Shown: positions 47,501-60,900 of the stretch, one piece after another | Numbering within the stretch: position 1 is the stretch's first letter | Layout of the letters: each line of letters opens with the position of its first letter | Assembly (NCBI GenBank): GCA_022747635.1 | Contig: JAKTNV010000003.1 | Coordinates: 101,044,454 to 101,108,453, forward strand | Direction of reading: 5' to 3' | Length of the DNA stretch: 64,000 nucleotides | Source of the DNA: Hetaerina americana | Taxonomy: Eukaryota; Arthropoda; Insecta; Odonata; Calopterygidae | Program-made: the position numbers and the translations under genes | Notes under the pieces: model-generated | The model's database searches: none | What the model was told of the DNA's origin: nothing | Seen by the model: the letters and a program-made list of their open reading frames with translations, nothing else

Positions 47501-50257
47501 GTTCCTTGGAGTGGTGGGGGGGGTAGGGTTTGTGGCCGATACTTTGGAGACCTGTATGTGTGCGCGTGGGTGCACCACCACGAAATGCCTCCAGAGTCCA
47601 TGGCCGAGGACGAGGGGATGGGCAGAAAACCTTTCGAAAGTGAAAGGGAGGCTCTGGTGAATGGTGCGTGAGTATACGCTGGCTGGCTCGTGTGTGTGTG
47701 TGTGCTTGCGGGTGGGCGGATTGACTTTTCGAATAGAGGAGTGGCGTGCGCTCCGGCTGGAAGGACGGCCGGGTGTTGGAGGGCGATGCTGAATGCGATG
47801 GAGGAATGGGCGAGAGTAGCGGATGCGTGTGAATACTTAAGATTGACGACGGTGCATCGTTTACAGTAAAAAAATGGGCGAATAATTTCCATTCCGTTTT
47901 TCGGATCGTCTCTGGTATTTGCTTCCCCGGGAGTGGTCGCGAAAACAGAAGAGGCGTGGAGACTTTAATTGCGCATCAGACTTCGTGCACGAATGACGTC
48001 ACGTCGATTTTCACTGGCTGAGCCATGGTTGGTGGTATGGCTCCTCCAAATGGGATAATCATATTCGAATATTTTACCTAATCTTGCGCGGCGTTTTTAC
48101 CCGGTGAGAAAAATGTTTCTTTCCTTTGGATCGGATTCATTTAGTTTTCAGAAAGACGAATTTGTGGATTTGCAGGGGAAAATGTGTGGAGCTCCGGTTT
48201 TAGATTTTTCATTTTCTTATATTTTCCTATTAATTGATTGATATTTTTAATGAAGGCTCCGGTCGTTATTTTTTTAGTTAGGCCTGTTGGAGACTAAATG
48301 GCAGTCATCCCTTGTGTGAAAGTTACGTCAAGGACTCTCCGACTTTCTCCATCCTAATTTGTCGAACCTGAAGTATAAGGGCGTAATTCATCGAAAATTT
48401 GTGAGCAGTTGGCAGAATAGTGAAAATCTCCCCGTTGGTGTTATGATTGGAACATGTGAGTGACGATAATAATGTCGAATAAACGACAGCCGAGGATAGT
48501 CCGCACTAATCATACTGTTAATCATCTTTTGTGAATGTAACTGTGTGGATTAAGTGGCGCTAGTGCCATTCGTTTTTCTTAGAGCATTTCGTGAAAAGCA
48601 AATTTTCCACTGAGATATTAGTACACCCTCATTGAACACGTAAACTGGAAAAAGCAAACGTTTTCACCGTAAAAACAGAAAAAAAATCAGGGACATAGGG
48701 AGTATGTATCCAATAACTCAAAGTATTCAATGAAATCAGCACATAAATATGTTCAAAGGCACCGAAGGCATCTGTTTGTAATAACTGGAAAAACGCCATA
48801 TGCTAACTAACGACTTGAGCAATCTATGCGGTCATCCATCGCCGATCGGTGAGGGGCATTTGCGTAAGTAGTGGTTGATTTGGGTCATGAGGCGTCCTAA
48901 TGGTAGAAGTCATGCAAATCTCCCGCCGGAACTTCAATGGCAATTGAACTTCCATGAAAGCACACAACTCTTTATCGCTCAATAGGCGAGGTTCGACCAC
49001 TGACCCGTGAGTTGGCGGCGAGTGCATTTAACAACCAAGTGAAGCAATGATGTGTTATCACCGGATTAAATATTACCCTACCACTTGGCTGGCGGTGAAT
49101 TTTTTGAGTGATTGACTTATTTTATCCCTGGACTCTATTTATTTGCTATATCTTAACTAATGCTATCTGTCCATCTCGGTCAATTGATAACTTACGCAGT
49201 CGCAGGATTGCGACCAATGGAAAACAGAAGCATTCAGTATTCGGTGGATTTGGAGTAAGTCACGCAGTCCGATTGCCTAAGAATCGCTTGTCGCTCGCAG
49301 GACTGGCGCTGTGCTCAATGTTGTAATTTTTTTGTCCATATTGTTGACGTTGCTTAGGTAGTTTATAATGCAGCGGAGTGGCAAATGAATTAGCATCTTC
49401 AAAACATAATGGGATTTAAATTTCATTACCGACTCCTGCTGTTGTGCATATGTTTGCTATAGCCTCATTAGCTGCGCCTGCAAAATTCTTCGAATTTTGA
49501 GACGCAAGTGTTTTTGTTTTGCTTTCAACACGATGGGTTTAGCGTCTAGAAAGGAATACTGCTCTGGAATTCGTTTGTACAAAGCCGCTTTTCTTCACTT
49601 TCTTACCTCGAACAATGTAAATGTTTTACTTTGCGACGAACAATACATTAGCGCTTTGGTGTTATTATATTGTGCCAAGAAGTCATCCTTGGTCCTTTTA
49701 TCCCGGAATACCTAGCTGTCAGCATGGCTTTAACCTTCTGCGTGTTTTAGGGACTCATTGTCACTGTGGTGTGTTTATCTGGCGGAGGATCGTTCGTGTA
49801 GCATGACATGAGCTCCTTGTTGGTTTCCACTGTGCCACTCCCGTATTACGCCCTTCGTCTCTTTGAAGTGCGAACTTGATTTCGTGCTCTGAACGAGACC
49901 TTGGGCATTCATTTGGACTATTTGTGGTTCGAGGCGGTAAAGGCGATGATTGAAATGCAAATGGAAGCATAACGATCCGATTATCTCACCGTCTCGCGGA
50001 GTGACCTCAAAATCGAATTAGATTATTATCTCTCGTGCCCATCGTTGGGGGAGTTTTGAAAAGTAATTGTCAGTGTCATTGTCATGAAATAGTCGTACGA
50101 GGGATGAGGGTGAACTTACATACAAAATTACTTTTTTTTCCTTAGCGACAGAATCGGTAGAAAACTATAATATTTTACCATCAAATAAACATTCCTAATG
50201 GCCCTTAATTACTTGTAAAAAAAAGAGACGTTTCAGGCGTGATATGGTGGAATATCA
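44541..50257. other. unassigned DNA with GC-rich islands and short GT repeats
   Basis: No gene was recognised. A (GT)n run is at about 45686-45702 and another at about 47690-47706. A G/C-rich island at about 47200-47830 opens a 251-codon minus-strand frame rich in proline, alanine, histidine and threonine without a family motif. A 167-codon plus-strand frame at 45401-45904 runs through the GT repeat (CVCVC residues) and also has no recognised motif. Confidence 0.55.
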
Positions 50258-50432
50258 GCATTAATTAAAAATTGGCAATTTTCCACAAAATAAAATTAAT
50301 AGTGCGACCAGTTTCAGTGTAACTACGTCATCGTCAGGTGATGACGTGGCGATGACCTGACGATGATGTAGTTACATTGAAACCGGTCGCATTAATATAT
50401 TTTAATTTTTAATTGTTAATGCTTTTAATTAA
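50258..50432. repeat. large imperfect foldback (MITE-like)
   Basis: Left arm from 50258 to about 50339 and right arm from about 50355 to 50432 are inverted copies. The inner about 40 bp pair well (left GCGACCAGTTTCAGTGTAAC TACGTCATCGTCAGGT with small differences); the outer part (gcattaattaaaaatt) pairs with an internal insertion in the left arm. The loop is about 15 nt. The right arm contains CATTGAAACCGGTCGC. No coding capacity, and no clear target duplication. Confidence 0.78.
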
Positions 50433-53400
50433 TCATGGCCATTACCATTTTTGCTTTGATTAATTTTAATGGTTCTATTTTTATTACTACAGGTTGATTT
50501 AATTATGATTTATTGAAATTCGGAATTTCAATCCCGCATCTTTGATGTAGCCTCGAAGTAACTTGGTTTTTTTCGATAATTTTTCATTTTAAATGGCTCA
50601 ACCTCTTTCCAGTGATTTATGAAATGTACTCCTTCAAGTATATTCATCCTTTGGTTGATTATATTCAATTGAAAGAGCCCTGTTTGGGTGTAGATTTGTG
50701 TTTTTAATAGAAAGCAGAAATTCGTGGAAATTTCTTTCACCTGCAAGCCATTTTTGGCTCCAAAACCTTTAAATTTTAATGGTAAGAAAAACAAATAAAA
50801 TTAAACTCCTTTACAGTTGTACAAATTTTATTACCTGGCAATAATTGGTGAAGTTAAATCCGGTAGAACACGATTCCGTTTAATTTAGAATTTCCCTCTA
50901 TCGTTCTCAGTACTGGATTCGAGTAGCACACCCTGGTGACCGTTTTCAAAAGTTGAAAGTTGACCGATGTACGGCCAAAGGTTCACCGTTTTTCATTGCA
51001 TGTTAGTGCAAGTTGCATGGAGCGTATTTTAATTGAAATTGCGTTCTTCTCGGAACGTGTTCGTATAATTTTATTTGTTCATCAGCTGATTATTAAATCA
51101 TGTATGTGCATTAACGACACGATGAGTGATTAGCCACTTATAAATCATCTTTCTAGGCTGTTGTTAATCGTTTTGACCCCCCACGGAAAAAGTTCACGTA
51201 ATTGGCACATTGTAAATAAAGAACGTGTGGTCAGATAAGCAGCTTTTCAGGTCCATTTAATTTTGCTTAACTTGGGGTTGATGATGGCGGCAATTAAAAC
51301 TAGCGGCGTTCGTCGACTTGAAGAATACGTATTCTCCGGGAGGAAGCCTCCGAAAATAATTACCCTCGGCCGCTCCTCGCGATAGCTCACCTCACGGTTC
51401 CCATTTACGAACCGTGCTTAATGTCGCGGGCGACTCGGCGCCTTCCTCGCCATTAGCATACGTAACCTCTTGGAAGCCGACTCATATAAGCGGATGCTTC
51501 CCGCTCGTGCACGCTCCGACGTCTTCCATCGGTACATATAGTATTGGCAAGCCGTGTCTCCAGTGTGGAAATCGTCCACGTCTCGAACTTGCCTACGTGT
51601 TGTTCATCTTCTTGCTATTGACTTTTTTCTCTAGCTCTTTCTTTTCCGTCCTTTTGGGGAAGTCGATCGGAGGCGATAGTGTGGGACACTCGGGGGATTC
51701 TCAGCCGTTCTCTTCATTTGGAGAATGAGCGTTGGTAACTTGCTTCAGGTAAAGTAAGATGGGGGGGGGGGGATGGTTTATCACTCCGCGCTTCGCGTCG
51801 CTTTATGAAAGAAAAGGAAGGAATGCTTTCTCTCCCAACGTTTCTTATATTTGTGTGTGATGGCTTCCATTCGAGGAGACGGAATCTGCTAGCCTCCCCT
51901 CCTCCCTCTCCCTACGTCCCCCTTTGCCTCGACTATCTGCTTAATTTACGGCGAGCGCCTCCTTTACTTTGTGCCGCGAGCTAGGGAGGAGGAGGAGGAA
52001 GGAAGGTCGCGCCGCTCCTCCGCTTCGTATCGCCCCTTGCCTCGCCGCCCGGCTCCCGCTCACATCCCCCCATCCCCTCGCTATCTTTCTCCCCCCCCCT
52101 CCTCTGTCTTATTTCTCGCCTTCCCCGTTCCAATTTTCCTCTTCTGCCTCTTTTACTTTCCTCTTCTAATCACGTCCGGTTTTCCCTGCACCTCCTAACT
52201 AGCGTGCTCTCTATTCAATCGCTCCCGCCATTTACGTGCCACCCTAACTCCCTTCCCGATCGTGGCATCTGGCTAAAGATAAAAAATTTTGATATCAAAT
52301 GTTTTTGCGTGGATTTAATCGACTTTAATTGGTCGTAGTATAAATGATGAGAAGAGAATTTGAATGCTCAATTTGAATGCTCAATTTGAATGGAGTGGAT
52401 TAAGGTGAAGAATATTAAGAATATCCAATGTCTCCGAAATCAAAACGGCCCCGTTTTTCAATCATTCAAAAAGCCATTATTTGTCCTCAAAATGTCTAGG
52501 TTGTGAGTTAACGCGGAGCGACATTTTATCCCATCTGATTTTCTGAACGACGGCTGATGAACATTGTTATTTTAATGCGTAGGCATTTCAATGTTTAAAT
52601 TAATACTGCTCACATTTGGGTATTCATATTGTACCTGCAGAAATATACTGATCACTCTTGCTCTCAAAATTTTCATATTTTTTTCTAAGACTTTATAATA
52701 AATATTTATAATTTGATATTAAAAAAATAAATGTTTTGCCCGGCCGTTTTGCCAAGAAGCAATGTGTTGAATTTGTTTGGACAGTTTGGGGAAAGACAGC
52801 ATATGGGAAAGCATTACACCGATTTTGATGGCCATGAAGCTTAAGCAATCAGTCAGATATTAGTGATCAATTAGTACCATAATTACCTTTATTTTAAGGT
52901 ATAATCCTGGGCCTTCATTAGTACTACTCCTTTCGGTGAAAACCTGTATTAATTCTCGTTCCCGAACATTAGCCAGTGAGTATTTAGACGTTTAATAATT
53001 TCCTGATTTATAATATTCCAGAAATATGTTTCCTACCGCACAAACTTGAGAAAAAATCATACGAAGATGACGAAGAGAGACTATAATGACCGGGTAAATT
53101 TTCAAAACAAAATTTCTGAGCTGGTAGCTTATTTAACTTTGGGTGCTTCTTATACTTAATGGCGTGTTGATGAAATTTGCGTGATTAACATGAGTAACTT
53201 TTTTTTTTGTCCGTACGTGCCATGGTGAAGGTGAGTGAGTGAGTGAGTTGGGGGGTGATTATTGTGCCATTTTTGGGTGTGCTCCTCGATTATTTCCCCC
53301 GCCCCCTGAGTTTTTATAGTTTCGGTTGACCCCACTCAGAGAAATTTAACAACTTGGAGTTAGGGAGGAGGGAGTCTCTAGATTCAAAGGAGCAAAGGGC

Positions 53401-55264
53401 ATTAGACCCGTGGCCTCCCAAACCACATGCTCGAGCTGAAATGAACTTTTGCCCCCGAATTTATTCGACGGCCCACACCCGAAGACCCGAGCTGGATTTG
53501 CCCGCAGCTGCCCCGCGTGATCCCGACATTCCGTCTAACGAATTCTTGTACGATGTTATCTCCCTTTTTACCGCACGCATTTCTTTCATTTAGAGTGTGC
53601 AGGAATGGCATAGCTTTCCGTAATTTTTATCTACCTTATATTTTATTAAAATTACCAGCGAAGCACGAAGCATGAAATGCGTAAATTATGGATAACTTTA
53701 ATTCACTCAAGAGTTCGCATACATTTCCCTTGCCAGTTCATTCTTTTGTCACCATTTTTTTCAAGAAAGTAGAGCTATTTATTTTTATACATAGCATCGG
53801 TATTTTTGGAAAATTTCTGCCCTTTCCCTTTTCAAGTGCTTTTAGGATTCTTAAAATTTCTAAACGTCTGTCCCACGTTACCGTGCATTTACTCATATTC
53901 TTGAATGGAATTCTGTAAACTTTAAAACGTTAATTATGGTCGAGTAACGCGTATGTTCATTTTTAAAGGCACGTTCATGTGTTTTCAAAATTCGTGCATC
54001 GGCGTGCGTGGTTTGGCCGAATGGCGTCTCAAGACTTCGCACCAAGTCATGATATTTCTTGCGTCTCCCTCTTGCAATTCCTTTTTCTATCCTTTTCCCC
54101 CTTATTTTTTCGCCCATTTTCTCTGCTCCGACCTTCCGTCATGTTTTCTTTGCGATGGGATCGGAAGTCGGTAGCTGTTGCGAAATCGTATCGCCAGCCA
54201 GTTGCATACAACCAGCGTCGCAAGGGATTTATGGCTTTGTTTGGAATAGGAAGGTGCGAGAAGGAACATGTTTGAGGAAGGGAAGCGAGATGCATGCGTG
54301 TGCCCCGCTCCCCTTTCTCACATACCCCGTCCGCCCCTTATGGGCGAGTGCTGCTGCATGCGCTCGTAGGCGGGCGGCTGTAAATCTCGGCGAGAGAAGA
54401 GGAAGAACGCCGAACGAAGGAGCGAGTTGCTAAGTGACGCGAGGCAGATTTCCTTCTTTCCCTCCCCCGCGAATGTGCGGCCCCGATTCGACTCCTTTTT
54501 TTTCACCCCCACGCACCTTCCCTTTCCGTTTTTATCGCGCCTTTTAGTCGCGGCGGACGAGGGAAGCTTCGCTCTCGTGCTCGCTAAACGATAGCGAACA
54601 CTCAGTCGCCGTCGATGAGAGAATTTTCTCCCCGCCTGGCGTTCGACGATTGTTGGTAAACACTGTGAGGTCGCGCGAAGGACGCGCGCCATTTCATTCT
54701 TGCCTGTCGTTAGGAAAGGATTATGGATTCATCTGGATTGTTTGTGTACGGAGAATTGTTACCGCAGAGCATGCGGTTGGATATTCACGAGTGCATAGCA
54801 TCACTCCTCGCATTCCCGCTTCGACTGAGGAATGCATGCGATCGATGTGATGTGGTGCGATAAGATGAGAATCATTTCTTTGTATTAAGATAAGGATTTG
54901 ATGGGACAAGTATAAATGTGTGATCGCATGCCTCCATTTGTTTTTATTGTCCCTGCAAAATGGTTTGAAAATCCAACACCGCAAGAACTGATACGAATGC
55001 CCTTCAATACGAGACGTTATCATGCCCGCGGCGGGGTTCGATCGCGCAATTGGCCGTTTAATAATAACAATTGAACAACGCGTTCCGCATGGGAGCAGAA
55101 ATGCCAGTTTCTTTTATTTTTGACGGATTTTGGGTTGGTATGAGGAAAAGGATTTTTCCGAATCTGACTTTTTTGTTTTGTTCTGTCAGGAGTAAATAAT
55201 CCCGAATCCTTCACGTACTGAGGACGATTTCAAATCCTCTATTGGCCTCAAGACATTAATAAAC
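50433..55264. other. unassigned DNA with GC-rich islands and short tandem repeats
   Basis: No gene was recognised. GC-rich or pyrimidine-rich islands are at about 51300-51730, 51890-52260 and 54060-54700. There is a 12-base G run near 51762. A 13-bp tandem repeat (aatttgaatgctc, nearly three units) lies at 52357-52391, and a (GTGA)n run at about 53230-53250. Confidence 0.55.
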
Positions 55265-55400
55265 TATTTCTGGCCTCCATTGCGGTGGTCTCGCCTCAAG
55301 GAGTCGCGAATTCGATTCTCTTCCTGTGGGGTTTTCCTCCTACCGGCTCTGGGGTGCTTTTGACTTGCCTTGCTGCGTGTGATTTAGTGTAAAATGCCTA
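55265..55400 (+). mobile_element. possible tRNA-headed SINE related to the 18.0-kb family
   Basis: Plus strand: GCGGTGGTCTCGCCTCAAGG, a B-box-like GAATTCGATTCTC, then GTGGGGTTTTCCTCCTACCG and GGGGTGCTTTTG. The element GGGGTTTTCCTCC after the B box matches the copy at 18026-18125 in order. The following sequence differs, so family membership is tentative. Confidence 0.5.
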
Positions 55401-57644
55401 AACTGTATGTTTCGAAGTTAATTTAAAGGATCATAAATATATAAAACCATTTTAAATCCCTAATGTCTAATAAAATGTATTATTATTCCAAAACATTCAT
55501 TCGGGATGGGGACTTAATGTAGTTGTGTCCTCAATTGAAAATGACTATTGTAATCACTTATTGTTCCAAATAGTATGGATACAATTTTGTGAAGCCATTT
55601 CTGTACCATATTCCATGCATTCATTGTCATTGGGAGAATTTGTCGTGGGTGTTCCCCGAATGAGCACCTATCTCCCTTTACTGGGAGAGGGATATCTGAG
55701 TTGGTACGCTAAGAGAGGGCGTGGCATCACCGGGCTTTTTATGTTTATAGCTGCGTTCTTCGTGAGTAAATTTCAACATTTAGACGATTCATTGGCACGC
55801 TTCATTTAACTCCGCTGCCTATAAAATGGTTTGCTCTACGAATTCTCGATGGCATTTTCGTCCGTGCTCGGTCACTGCCGGAATAAAAGTCCCTTTAAAT
55901 GGAAAACCATCAATCTAATAGTAAATTAATGGTAATGCGGGACACATGATTCCGCACACCCGTTTCCTGCCTGCCTAGTTCGAATAAAATCTCGCGCGAT
56001 TGAAACGCCCTCTAACCCCCCCCCCCCCCGTGTACCTGAGGGGACAAGGAAAAAAAGCATCGTCACGCCTCTCCGCTCTCGCGTTATGCCCACGCCCTAT
56101 GACGTCAGCTGTTCCCGCGGCCCCCTCTCCGTCCCCGCCCTGTGACCTCCCACCCCTTGCCGTTTCCCTCTCGTGCCTCTTCCGCCACCGATGTCTGTCT
56201 GTCCGCACGGGGCATGCGAGACTCTCCCGCCCACGTCTCCACCGCCTTTCAACCCCCGCGCCCACCTCTCGCTCCGGCCCCTCGCTCTCGCCCCTCGCTC
56301 TCGCCCCTCGCTCCCTCCCCAGCTCTCCCGACGACTCGCCCGCGGCGGCTAAACAGACGGTGGCAGAGAGTAAACAGAAGGCAATACGGAGGAGAAGCGG
56401 GAGGGGAGGAAGGGTTGTTCTTCGTCGTGTGGGAGGGCTCGGCACGGGGAGGACAAGATTTGGGGGAGATGGATGCGTGGGCGGGGAGGATCGGTGCTCG
56501 TGCGTCGGTACCCTGTCAACTCGCGCGATACTGACCGCAGCGCTCGTCCGCCTGAGCTGCGCTGTCGAAAGCGAGAGCACTTTGATCTCACCGATCCCCC
56601 TCCTCCCCACCAACGTATCCCAGAGACAGGCAGGCGTTGGGCGTCTTCCGTGCAACTCGGTGTTGTCGACCGGAACCCTTTGTTGTTTCGTCAGCCGGCA
56701 GGATCGCCTCCAGTTGTGGAGGATTTGTATGTAAAAAAATGATGTCTTGTTCACACCTTCAATCCACCTTACTTATCGCAATATTTGTTGGTTTAGTTTG
56801 AAGTTGGCATTCCCAAAATGGTTTATTTTTCTTCGTCAATGTTGAATATTTGTTTAAATATTTCGGTGGGTTCGTGGAATACGGATCAATGAAAGGAAAA
56901 TAATTTCAGAATCAGGAGGTAAGTTCGGGTAATGGAGGGTCAAAGGTGGAAAGAAACTAGATCACGAGCATCGGTGCGAATTCGGAAAATGACGCGAATG
57001 GTTCTACGTGTAAGATCTCATTCTAGTAGCGGCATAGATTGATATATAATTATTTTTCAGTCAGCGTTTAATAAGATCACATTTTTAACCAGGGATCGGA
57101 ATATCTTACATTATGATTACTGCGTACAATCCGCAGGCTTTGAATTGAGGCTTTCATGGTGAGTGCAATCCAATAATGATTACGTCCTCAGGTGTCTCCA
57201 GGAATCGGATGTCGGAAATCGATAGTCGATAGGGGATATTAGGCCACAACGGAATCGTAATGCTTTTGGCTACATTTTTTACTTTTCTAAATGAGGCGGA
57301 AATAATATCAAATGACTATCCCAAAAGAAAATTTCCCACTTCTCTCATATTTACCCAAAATAAACAGAAAGCCGAGTGAGTTCGTTAGGAGGGTTTGATA
57401 GAACGTGCTGCGTTAAAAATTTTTTTTGCATACATTTTTCATTTTATTGAGTTTCTTATAAATTGAAAATCATGCTATGATAATAACGTTGTTCACCCGA
57501 CCATTGGGTATTGATTAAATGGAGTCATGGTGAATGAAGTGATAAATGAGAATTATTTTAAAAGATTTTTCAAAATTCCTATCCAAGTATTTAAACTTCT
57601 AGAATTTGTCAAAGTTCCGTCTCCTTGCTTTTTCAATTAAATTT
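55401..57644. other. unassigned DNA including a CpG-rich island
   Basis: About 55980-56720 is GC-rich with many CpG. It has a run of 15 or so C at about 56016-56028 and a tandem cccctcgctctcg (about three units) at 56278-56312. Frames of 244 codons (plus) and 259 codons (minus) overlap almost completely, a sign of composition. It could be a promoter-type island, but no transcription signal was confirmed. The right half is AT-rich. Confidence 0.5.
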
Positions 57645-57645
57645 A

Positions 57646-57719
<74 letters not shown>

Positions 57720-57790
57720 TATGTACATAGATATAATTATATATGTATATATATGCATATATATACATATATATATTTTTTTACATATAA

Positions 57791-57847
<57 letters not shown>

Positions 57848-57859
57848 CATATACATACG
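57645..57859. repeat. (AT)n microsatellite
   Basis: About 200 bp dominated by alternating at, with interruptions such as gcatatgtacatagatataa and ttttttacat. It ends in acacatacatatacatacgc just before the inverted-repeat element at 57865. The isoleucine-tyrosine frames in it are artefacts. Confidence 0.95.
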
Positions 57860-57864
57860 CGCAT

Positions 57865-57949
57865 GGGTGGTCTGAAAAGATTCCGACTCCGAAAATTTCA
57901 GGAAAAATGTCTTGCATCTTTGTTAGGTCGGAAACTTTTCAGACCACCC
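57865..57949. mobile_element. 85-bp inverted-repeat element (mini-MITE or paired transposon ends)
   Basis: Arms 57865-57887 and 57927-57949 are 23-bp reverse complements with one mismatch, starting GGGTGGTCTGAAAAG. The 39-bp interior has no coding capacity. The terminal motif resembles ends of some Tc1/mariner elements (GGGTGGTC..AAAAG type). A TA target next to the ends is not seen exactly at the borders, so the superfamily is uncertain. Confidence 0.7.
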
Positions 57950-60900
57950 TCTTACATTTATTTATTCTTCGCTGTATGATTCTTTTTTCTTAGAATTATT
58001 ATGTAATACCAGTATTTCTGTAATTGACGATTCTAAACCGTTCTAATACTACTCTGTTTTCTTTCCAGGTATGTTCACGAGGTGAGGAGTAGACTGTGCC
58101 CGGAAACTGTAAGAGGTTCGCTGATTTTATTCACTCTAATCCTAATGATTGAACATTTAATTCGGCTTTTAATGGTGTGATGTTTATTTTCGCGCCAGGT
58201 GTTCTCCTTTAAAGATAGTATCCATTCCATATTTATTTAATATTCAGTATTTCAGTACGCGCTCTTTCATTTTTAATATCACTTGTTGGCGTTTGTAAAT
58301 CTCTAATTTTCTAGAAGTTATTACATCACTCGGAGATAGAATGAGGTTGAAACGAGAGAGTGTGACATGTCCATCGTCTTCATACGCTGCGGTTCGTCGC
58401 GACTCTCACTCAACTGTTTTCTCTTTCGTTTTTTTATTGCGGAATAGTTTCTAATCAAAATAATTTATCTACCAGGTAATCAGGTATATTTCCTCTTTCA
58501 CTTAAATGCCATTTAAGTCATTAAAGTCAGATGTCGTAGCCATTCGCCAGGTCATGCGACACAGTCACAACTCTCATGCTTGAACATAAATACTTGGGTC
58601 TCCGTTATGAACTCTTGACGTCTTCAAATGCTTAAGACGCTTAAGGAGCTCGCGTAACTGGCTTATGAAATTAAAAGACTGGTTTTTAATGATCGAGAAT
58701 TTTCTTAAATTCCTTACTTGAGACTCCGGTGTAAAACGTAGTGTTTTCCAGGCTAATAAAACAAGACTTGTCCATCAGAGAACGTCGACTAAGGCACCAA
58801 CGTCGTATAACTGCTGCATGAAAAATACCTCTCTCTTTAATCCCCATCGTCTGCTGCTCTCTGGAGGAATTTTGTGTACTCTTAGATTTATTCATCAAAA
58901 TTACCAGGTGATTTCTCTATCTTCGCAAAACCGTTTATTTACCGTTGCCAACCGAGAGATTGTTCATTTAAGTCAACGGATTAAGTTGATTGTTAAGATT
59001 CTTTAGTTGCCTTCAGTCTTCTCATGTTTATCAAAAGCGGAACTGGAAATCTGATGGTGGGTCACCGTAAAAAAGTCGCTGAGGTTTTCGGATTGTTAAT
59101 TTACGATCACGCTGTGGACGTTAAATAATTTTTCGGACAAAGAGAGAATCAAAAAGAAAAATTCGAAATGCATTCAATATTTTTCCTGGGTTGACTAATT
59201 CGTGGAACGGAGAACATAAATTTTACGTCCACAATATTTCCAAGACATTCAGAGTAAATATTTTTCTCATTCCAATGGTCATTTTAATAAAATACAAGAG
59301 TACCAATATATATTCTTCTTTTGACAGCAGTATTATATCTCCACGCTTAGCCGGGAAGGTCTCACGTGTCCGATACGTGTTATTAGTTATTTAGGGCAGA
59401 GATAATTAATCTAATGTAAAATGTTAGGCTTCGTTACACACATTTGCATTGTTCTCATTTCCTTCTCCTCGGTGATTGTGTTTTAATTACTCCAAGTCAT
59501 GATTCGCCATGTTTCGTAAAACCTCTAAATTGAAATTACGATGATAAAATGCTAGTGTTTAATGTCTTTCTGTTATGGACTTTCATGCCTGCTTCTCGTA
59601 TATCGACGCGAACGATCGAGTATCTTTGGTGAATCGGCTTATTTGAGATAGAGATATTATGCGTGATGCGGAGGGAGGATTCTTTATCTCCCCTTCCCCC
59701 AGGTGCCTGCCAGTCAGCTGTTTTGCCTTCCTTCCGCGTTGGCGCCCGGGGTGGGGGGTGGTCGGAGGGAAGGGAGGAGAGGGGTAGTAGTCGCCCGCCT
59801 CACTGCCCGCGTGTTCAAGCTAGCCTCTGTCGCCGCACCCATTGACTCTCCCCCTTGCTTACCTTCGGTGAGCAAGTATTAGTCGTCCGACTTTGGGACA
59901 AGTATTCTGCTGTCCGAATTCTTTATCGTCTTCGTGTATTGTGCATTAAGAAGGCTCAACTTCTACCGACCCGGGTGGTAGTTTTTTTTCTGGAAAACCT
60001 GCACATAGTATGTTGGGTTACTCGATGTCCTTGTAAGGTATTTGGTCAAAGGATACTAAAATCTTTTGGCTGTTGCGTAAGGTTGTTCACCTTGCTTCGT
60101 GGATTAAAAAACGTATGTGTGGCTTACGAAATTGAACACTCTTTCTGTGCACTGGTCAACTTTCTCTATCCAGCGCGAGCAGAGTGCTGTGACACATAGT
60201 GCCCTGTATTTTGTTTTAAATTATTGACTCTTTATGTAAAATATAATTTCTAAATGCATAACTCCAATTCGGCTTTTTTAAAAATTTAGGCGAGTTAATT
60301 GTGACAAATACAGGCTTATTTTTCCCGGTGATTCAGCAATAACCATCCACAGTGGCGTAGAGCTACGTAAAATGCGTGATTTTGCATGCAATCATCCATG
60401 TTGTTTCAGCATATGTGTTCTCTATTGATTTGCAACATTTTTGTTCCCTGTAAAATTTTGAATCAGACATATACTTCATCTAAATACAAGGCTGAATGAC
60501 ACGAATCTCTTTATATGTATTTTGGATATATTTATATAGCAGTATAAAATACTTACTGAATGGGGAATGTAAAATAAAAAAATGTAATATATGAACTTAA
60601 AACCGCAGAAAATAACTTTATTATAATTTTCCACTCATACTCGCCTGTCATAACCCCAAAAAATAGCAAAGGAATTAGCGCAAAGTTTGAAATTGTTGTA
60701 AAAAATAAAGCTCTTAAGGTCACCGAAATGGAAAAGTTTTCATTTTTTGAACATTTTTATCGTTGATCATAAACTAAAATTTCACAGAAGCTTAAAATAA
60801 TCGCAAATGCAAATTTTTGTGTTTAGATTTTTAGCGAAATAATGCCAACCAGGAAGGAAATAATTTTAATATTTGACATGATGAGATTGATAGCATTCTG

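Noticed and set aside
47137..47892. 251-codon minus-strand open frame
   Set aside because: Low-complexity proline, histidine and alanine content, no domain recognised, and it lies on a GC island with a G-rich tract and GT repeats.
55021..55085. tRNA-like fragment
   Set aside because: ggggttcgatcgc resembles a B box but neither the cloverleaf nor a second copy could be supported.
55975..56754. 259-codon minus-strand and 244-codon plus-strand open frames
   Set aside because: They overlap almost fully on opposite strands in GC-rich, repeat-containing DNA, and the residues are arginine-, proline- and serine-rich without any family motif. Stop codons are rare there because of base composition.
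57606..57993. isoleucine-tyrosine-rich open frames
   Set aside because: They are translations of the (AT)n array.
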